Below, one piece after another: positions 14,388 to 17,749 of a stretch of 17,749 bases of DNA; the stretch's first letter is position 1; each line of letters opens with the position of its first letter. The stretch is from Clostridiales bacterium UBA5446 (lineage in GTDB: Bacteria > Bacillota > Clostridia > Oscillospirales > Oscillospiraceae). The position numbers were made by a program, and so were the translations under genes. Location of the stretch: contig DIRC01000023.1 in the NCBI GenBank assembly GCA_002427465.1, forward strand, positions 9,752-27,500, written 5' to 3'. The notes below the pieces were generated by a model, which was given only the letters and a program-made list of their open reading frames with translations, was not told the origin of the DNA and did no database searches.

Positions 14388-15451
14388 TATACTTCCCTCC
14401 TTCCCGAGATGAGCCATAGAAACAGCGGCGCGCCGACAAAGGCTGTCAGAATGCCGATCGGAATTTCCGACGCCAGCAGGTTTCTTGAAATGTTGTCCAC
14501 AATCAGCATGAAAATGCCGCCGCCCAGCATGGTTGCGGGCATGAGCCGGCGGTAATCCGAGCCAACGATGCGGCGCATCATATGGGGGACGATCAGTCCC
14601 ACCCACTGAATCATGCCGCTGACCGAAACGGCGGCGGCAGTTACCAACGTCGCGCAGATGATGACGGCCAGGCGCACCCTGTTTGCGTCCACACCTATGG
14701 CCCGTGCCTCGTCGTCGCCCATTGTAAGGACGTTGAGGCGCCAGCGCAGAAGAAGAAGCGGCACAAGCCCCAAAAGCATGGGCCATATCACGAACCGGAC
14801 CTCGGCGGAGGTGGTTCCGGCGAGGCTGCCCATCAGCCAGTAAGTAATGGCCGGCAGCTTGTTTGTAGGGTCGGCCACAAGCTTGATAAAGGAGGTTCCG
14901 GCCTGGAACAGGGAGCTGATCATAATCCCCGAGAGAACGAGGCCGAGCACCCTGTCGCCCTTTGCCCGCTTACTTACCCGGAACATGAGCGCTACGGTCA
15001 GAAGGCTCATGGTAAAGGCCGAGAAGGTGACGGCCAGGCTGGGAAGGCCGGCATACAGGGCCAGGGCTGCGCCGAATCCCGCACCCGCGGAGGCTCCGAG
15101 AATATCCGGCGAGGCCATGGGGTTCTGGAAAACCCCCTGATATGCGCCGCCCGCGGCGCAGAGGCATATGCCGACCAGGCCGGCCAGGATGATCCGTGGC
15201 AGGCGGATGTTCCATACCGCGGCTTCCATATTATCCGTCCAGAATTGGGTGATGGGAAAAATCTTGGACAGAAGGATACCGAACAGCTCCTTGGGGGGGA
15301 CCGGGTACCGGCCGAGCAGGAAGGACGCGATGATGACGGCCAGGAGCAGGACGGCAAGGGCGGCGATAGCCACTCCGCCGGGAACGCGGCCCTTTTCGCC
15401 GGTACGCAGTTTTCCCGTTTTCGCAGGCGGCCTTGTTATCCTTTCCTGCAT
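14384..15451 (-). CDS. FecCD/BtuC-type ABC importer permease
   Basis: A 355-residue inner-membrane protein with about ten transmembrane helices, forming a homodimeric channel for a metal, metal chelate or corrinoid. Family blocks: 'NIRLPRIILAGLVGICLCAAG' (81-101), 'GGAYQGVFQNPMASPDILGASAGAG' (101-125), 'WLMGSLAGT' (205-213), and 'GMIQWVGLIVPHMMRRIVGSDYR' (279-301), the cytoplasmic coupling region that contacts the ATPase, ending with 'EIPIGILTAFVGAPLFLWLI'. ATG 15451 is chosen because AAGGAGA lies seven bases upstream within the end of the DUF364 gene; a longer frame starting at 15643 would run antisense-like through that gene and adds no family sequence. It begins two bases after the DUF364 stop and overlaps the ATPase gene by four bases. 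Confidence 0.95.
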   Translation of the reverse strand: MQERITRPPAKTGKLRTGEKGRVPGGVAIAALAVLLLAVIIASFLLGRYPVPPKELFGILLSKIFPITQFWTDNMEAAVWNIRLPRIILAGLVGICLCAAGGAYQGVFQNPMASPDILGASAGAGFGAALALYAGLPSLAVTFSAFTMSLLTVALMFRVSKRAKGDRVLGLVLSGIMISSLFQAGTSFIKLVADPTNKLPAITYWLMGSLAGTTSAEVRFVIWPMLLGLVPLLLLRWRLNVLTMGDDEARAIGVDANRVRLAVIICATLVTAAAVSVSGMIQWVGLIVPHMMRRIVGSDYRRLMPATMLGGGIFMLIVDNISRNLLASEIPIGILTAFVGAPLFLWLISGRREVY

Positions 15452-15453
15452 GC

Positions 15454-16185
15454 TCAGTCTCCTTTCAGCAAGAACGTCTTTCCGAAGGGATACGGCGGCC
15501 CGGGTACACGGCCTTGTACATGGGCGCGCATGGCGGCGGCGTCTGTCACAATCATGCCTGCCAGCCGGGAAAAGCCCAGATTGAGCAGGGCAGGGCACAT
15601 GGGGACCGTAGGCCCGGTAAGTATCGTGCAGGCGTTTTTGCAAAGCGCCATCAGATGGGGAAGCGTCTTATTCACGAGAGTGCTGCCGGTGATGAGCACC
15701 ACGTCGCATTCCGGCAGGAGAAAATCGCAGGCGGAGTCCGGCCAGTCGCCGGGCTGGGGATTCCGCTCCAGGATATAGACCTGCCGCGCGCCAAGAAGGG
15801 TTTCTGCGGGCATCTTAAGGTGGCCGACAATGCCTACGGTCTTCCCCGACAGGTCAAGCCCGCGGGTGCAGTAGTTGCCGTAGGGCTCTTCTGCGCCAAG
15901 GGCGGCCATCCGCGCCGGCGTGTTGTAATAGGCGTTCGCCGCCGCCATGCCCAAGCCCGCCTCCTCAAGGTTCCAGCTTTTGACGGCCCCGGCCGACGCG
16001 CTGACGGGCAGGCCGTCGACGCCGCCGGGAAACATGGGCGGACGCTGATTCCAGGGCGTGGTCATCGCCAGGCCCAGGCCGCCGGAATCCGTCTCGGCCA
16101 GCGTCCAAAAATCGCCCGCCAGCGCGCGCGTCACTCTTTCGTTCTCCGGCAGTCCGGAGAGCAATGCATCATAGATTTCCCACAT
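15454..16185 (-). CDS. DUF4213/DUF364 putative metal-chelation protein
   Basis: A 243-residue soluble protein with an N-terminal DUF4213 domain (about 5-95; enolase N-terminal-like fold in the solved homologue) and a C-terminal DUF364 Rossmann-like domain (about 100-240), annotated in Pfam as putative heavy-metal chelation. Recognisable segments: 'GLGLAMTTPW' (36-45), 'SWNLEEAGLGMAAANAYYNTP' (70-90), 'GKTVGIVGHL' (114-123), 'CDVVLITGSTLVNKTLPHL' (160-178) and 'ILTGPTVPMCPALLNLGF' (188-205). Family members often sit beside FecCD-type transporters, as here. Several cysteines (C106, C153, C160, C182, C186, C197) could bind metal, but that is inference. The ATG at 16185 follows an AGGGTGA ribosome binding site, 17 bases after the NTPase stop. 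Likely job: intracellular handling of the imported metal. Confidence 0.88.
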   Translation of the reverse strand: MWEIYDALLSGLPENERVTRALAGDFWTLAETDSGGLGLAMTTPWNQRPPMFPGGVDGLPVSASAGAVKSWNLEEAGLGMAAANAYYNTPARMAALGAEEPYGNYCTRGLDLSGKTVGIVGHLKMPAETLLGARQVYILERNPQPGDWPDSACDFLLPECDVVLITGSTLVNKTLPHLMALCKNACTILTGPTVPMCPALLNLGFSRLAGMIVTDAAAMRAHVQGRVPGPPYPFGKTFLLKGD

Positions 16186-16202
16186 TGGGCGTCACCCTCT
16201 CT

Positions 16203-16790
16203 TTATCCCTGCGCAAACTGGCTTGCCCAACGGCGCAGGATGGATTCCGCCGCGGCGTCCCCGCGGCCTGTGGTGGGCAGAATCAGCGTGCCGGGATCGT
16301 CTCTGAGCATGGCGTACAGCCGGTTCCTGGCTGGTATGAAGGACTCCGGCAAATGCAGCCGGTTCGAAAGCTCATCGGCGGCGGCGGGTGATTTCAGCAC
16401 GCCGACGCATGGCGTCGGGGTGGAAAGAAAGCGGGTAAGGGCCGCAAAGAATTCCGGAATAAGAAGCTCGCAGCCGCCAAGCTCGTCCAGCACGGCGAAG
16501 GGTGCGGACTCCGCCTCCCGAAGGAGACGGACGGCCTCGGTTCGGAATACGCCGTCGTCCCGCGAAGCGGCCGCTCCGAAAGTGAGAAAGGGGTACGCCG
16601 CGTCCGCGTCTGCGGAACACGCCGATAATCGGGCGGGTTTCAGGACAAAACCGGCAAGGCCGCCGTCCGCGTCCGTCACCCGCTGGGTGACGAAACCCCC
16701 GGCCCGGGTCCAATTCAGGCCCGGCGTTCTCCTTATCAGTGTGGATTTCCCGCAGCCCAAGGGGCCTTCCAGAAAGATCCGGCTTTTCAC
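16203..16790 (-). CDS. THEP1-like P-loop NTPase
   Basis: A 195-residue small NTPase resembling the THEP1/NTPase_1 nucleoside-triphosphatase family. Walker A is GPLGCGKST (9-17). Walker B is 'FAVLDELGGCELL' (98-110) with D102-E103. The 'RAGGFVTQRV' strand (29-38), 'AGFVLK' and the C-terminal region after 'RNRLYAML' follow the family plan. The start is the GTG at 16790, overlapping the xdhC stop as GTGA, so it is translationally coupled to xdhC. The family hydrolyses nucleotides in vitro and its biological role is poorly known. Between an XdhC protein and a DUF364/metal importer, a role in energising metal or molybdenum-cofactor insertion is a plausible inference; a MobB-like role is an alternative. 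Arg/Ala-rich composition matches the GC-rich neighbours. Confidence 0.8.
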   Translation of the reverse strand: MKSRIFLEGPLGCGKSTLIRRTPGLNWTRAGGFVTQRVTDADGGLAGFVLKPARLSACSADADAAYPFLTFGAAASRDDGVFRTEAVRLLREAESAPFAVLDELGGCELLIPEFFAALTRFLSTPTPCVGVLKSPAAADELSNRLHLPESFIPARNRLYAMLRDDPGTLILPTTGRGDAAAESILRRWASQFAQG

Positions 16791-17749
16791 ATCGCGTTGC
16801 GCCTGGCGCGCACGGCAATCATCTGAGCCGCAATGCTGATCGCGATCTCCGCCGGGGTCTCGGCCCCGATCTTAAGGCCGATGGGCGTGGTAATCCGGTT
16901 CGTGTCCGCCTGGGTAAAGCCCATTGCGTGCAGCGTTTCGAAAACGCCGGCCTTCTTGGCCTGGCTGCCGATCACGCCGATATAGCAGGCCGGGGTTTTA
17001 AGGACCTGGGCCTGTATCAGCGTGTCGAAGGCGTGGCCGCGGGTCATGACGCAGACATAATCCTCAGGGCCGATGGGCGCGTACTTCGCAACATCGTTCA
17101 TGTCGATGACCATAACCTCCTCGGCGTCGGGGAAAAGCGCGCGGCAGGCGAACTCCGGCCGGTCGTCCAGGGCAACGCAGCGAAAGCCCACATGGGTAAG
17201 AACGGGCACCAGCTCTTGTCCCACGTGGCCGCAGCCAAAGACGTAAACGCGGCCGGAGGAATGAATTTGCTCGGCATAGAAATCCCTGCCGTCCCGGGTC
17301 AGGCGCACCGTGTGGCGGGTCAGGGCCTCCCGTACCCAGGCCGGCGCGTCAATTCCGAAGAATCCGCCCTCGGAGGACCAAAGGCCCAGTCTGCCGCCGT
17401 CAGATATTTCGGATATCAGCCAGATATCCCGGCCCTGCGAGAAAAGGCGCTCAGCCTCGTCCGCAACCGCAAGGGTCTGTGCGTCTCCGCCGGGAATGAA
17501 TCGGAAAAAGATGTTTACCGCCCCGCCGCAGATCATACCGAGATTCTTTACGTCGTCTTTGGTCAATGAGAAATCCCGCTCTTCGGAGGCCTTGTCGCGC
17601 AAAACCTCCGCCGCGATGTGCTCGGAGCGGTATTCCACGGCTCCGCCGCCTATCGTGCCGCAGATGCGGCCTTCCCTGCCCACCAGCATACGCGCCCCCA
17701 CGCCGCGGGGCGTGGCGCCTGAACTGGCGATGACGGTGACGAGAACGAG
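16787..17749 (-). CDS. xdhC: XdhC/CoxI family molybdenum-hydroxylase maturation protein (5' end outside window)
   Basis: The frame stays open through the window edge, so the first residues are missing; 320 residues are visible. Upstream of the GTG at 17701 the translation reads 'VIASSGATPRGVGARMLV', the hallmark N-terminus of XdhC ('G.TPR..GA.M.V'), so the gene certainly starts further out. Visible motifs: 'GTIGGGAVE' (about 31-39), 'MICGGAVNIFF' (72-82, the conserved CGG) and the C-terminal Rossmann domain 'VYVFGCGHVGQEL' (about 169-181). XdhC binds molybdenum cofactor and helps sulfurate and insert it into xanthine-dehydrogenase-type enzymes. The dehydrogenase itself is not in the window. 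The stop overlaps the NTPase start by four bases (GTGA), making this the first visible gene of the metal-import cluster. Confidence 0.95.
   Translation of the reverse strand, partial: LVLVTVIASSGATPRGVGARMLVGREGRICGTIGGGAVEYRSEHIAAEVLRDKASEERDFSLTKDDVKNLGMICGGAVNIFFRFIPGGDAQTLAVADEAERLFSQGRDIWLISEISDGGRLGLWSSEGGFFGIDAPAWVREALTRHTVRLTRDGRDFYAEQIHSSGRVYVFGCGHVGQELVPVLTHVGFRCVALDDRPEFACRALFPDAEEVMVIDMNDVAKYAPIGPEDYVCVMTRGHAFDTLIQAQVLKTPACYIGVIGSQAKKAGVFETLHAMGFTQADTNRITTPIGLKIGAETPAEIAISIAAQMIAVRARRNAM

Noticed and set aside
14582..15778. 398-codon plus-strand open frame opposite the permease
   Set aside because: It is a codon-bias shadow of the FecCD permease; it is very rich in His/Gly/Gln/Asp and has no ribosome binding site support.
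15433..16839. 468-codon plus-strand open frame across DUF364 and the NTPase
   Set aside because: It spans two well-supported opposite-strand genes, has Arg/Ala/Ser-rich random composition and no family motif.
1..17749. CRISPR arrays, transposon ends, integrases, tRNA genes
   Set aside because: No regularly spaced direct repeats, transposase motifs or tRNA-like cloverleaf sequences were seen on reading both strands.

Overview
The window looks like chromosomal DNA from a moderately high-GC Firmicute, most likely a clostridial (Oscillospiraceae/Ruminococcaceae-like) anaerobe. This is inferred from strong GGAGG-type ribosome binding sites, TTGACA/TATAAT-type promoters, a LAGC lipobox lipoprotein, a Firmicute-sized sigma-54 and a heterodimeric multidrug-type ABC exporter. 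I see no rRNA or tRNA genes, CRISPR array, insertion sequence or integrase.

Left part (1-3985): sparse and partly decayed. It holds a small secreted protein with a TTG start, a FUSC/aromatic-acid-exporter-like membrane protein, the RNA 2',3'-cyclic phosphodiesterase ThpR, a two-helix membrane protein and a conserved ~140-aa all-helical protein. Among them lie two gene remnants I recognise: a ~150-bp piece of a MinD-superfamily ATPase (917-1062), and a multiply frameshifted, internally deleted YoaP-like GNAT acetyltransferase (2811-3085) that ends at a strong bidirectional terminator.

Middle (4034-11604): an overlapping two-gene alkylation-repair operon (ogt, then an AlkA-type glycosylase, minus strand). 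It is divergent from rpoN (sigma-54), which has an almost perfect sigma-70 promoter and no activator gene beside it. A convergent DUF169 gene shares a bidirectional terminator with rpoN. Then comes a heterodimeric ABC exporter of two overlapping genes. The first subunit carries a degenerate ATP site (Asp for the catalytic Glu, Gln for the switch His); the second is canonical. A perfect hairpin terminator ends the operon and also serves the convergent DUF2461 gene.

Right part (12372-17749, minus strand): the most coherent system. In transcription order it reads xdhC (cut by the window edge), a THEP1-like P-loop NTPase, a DUF4213/DUF364 protein, a FecCD/BtuC-type permease, its ATPase (TTG start) and a lipoprotein metal-binding receptor. 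The first five are coupled by 4-nt overlaps or gaps of 2-17 nt. XdhC proteins serve molybdenum hydroxylase maturation, and BtuCD-like importers of the MolABC type carry molybdate/tungstate. I therefore infer a metal (probably molybdate or tungstate) acquisition and cofactor-delivery operon, with the NTPase and DUF364 protein as candidate handling or insertion factors. The substrate is not proven by the sequence.
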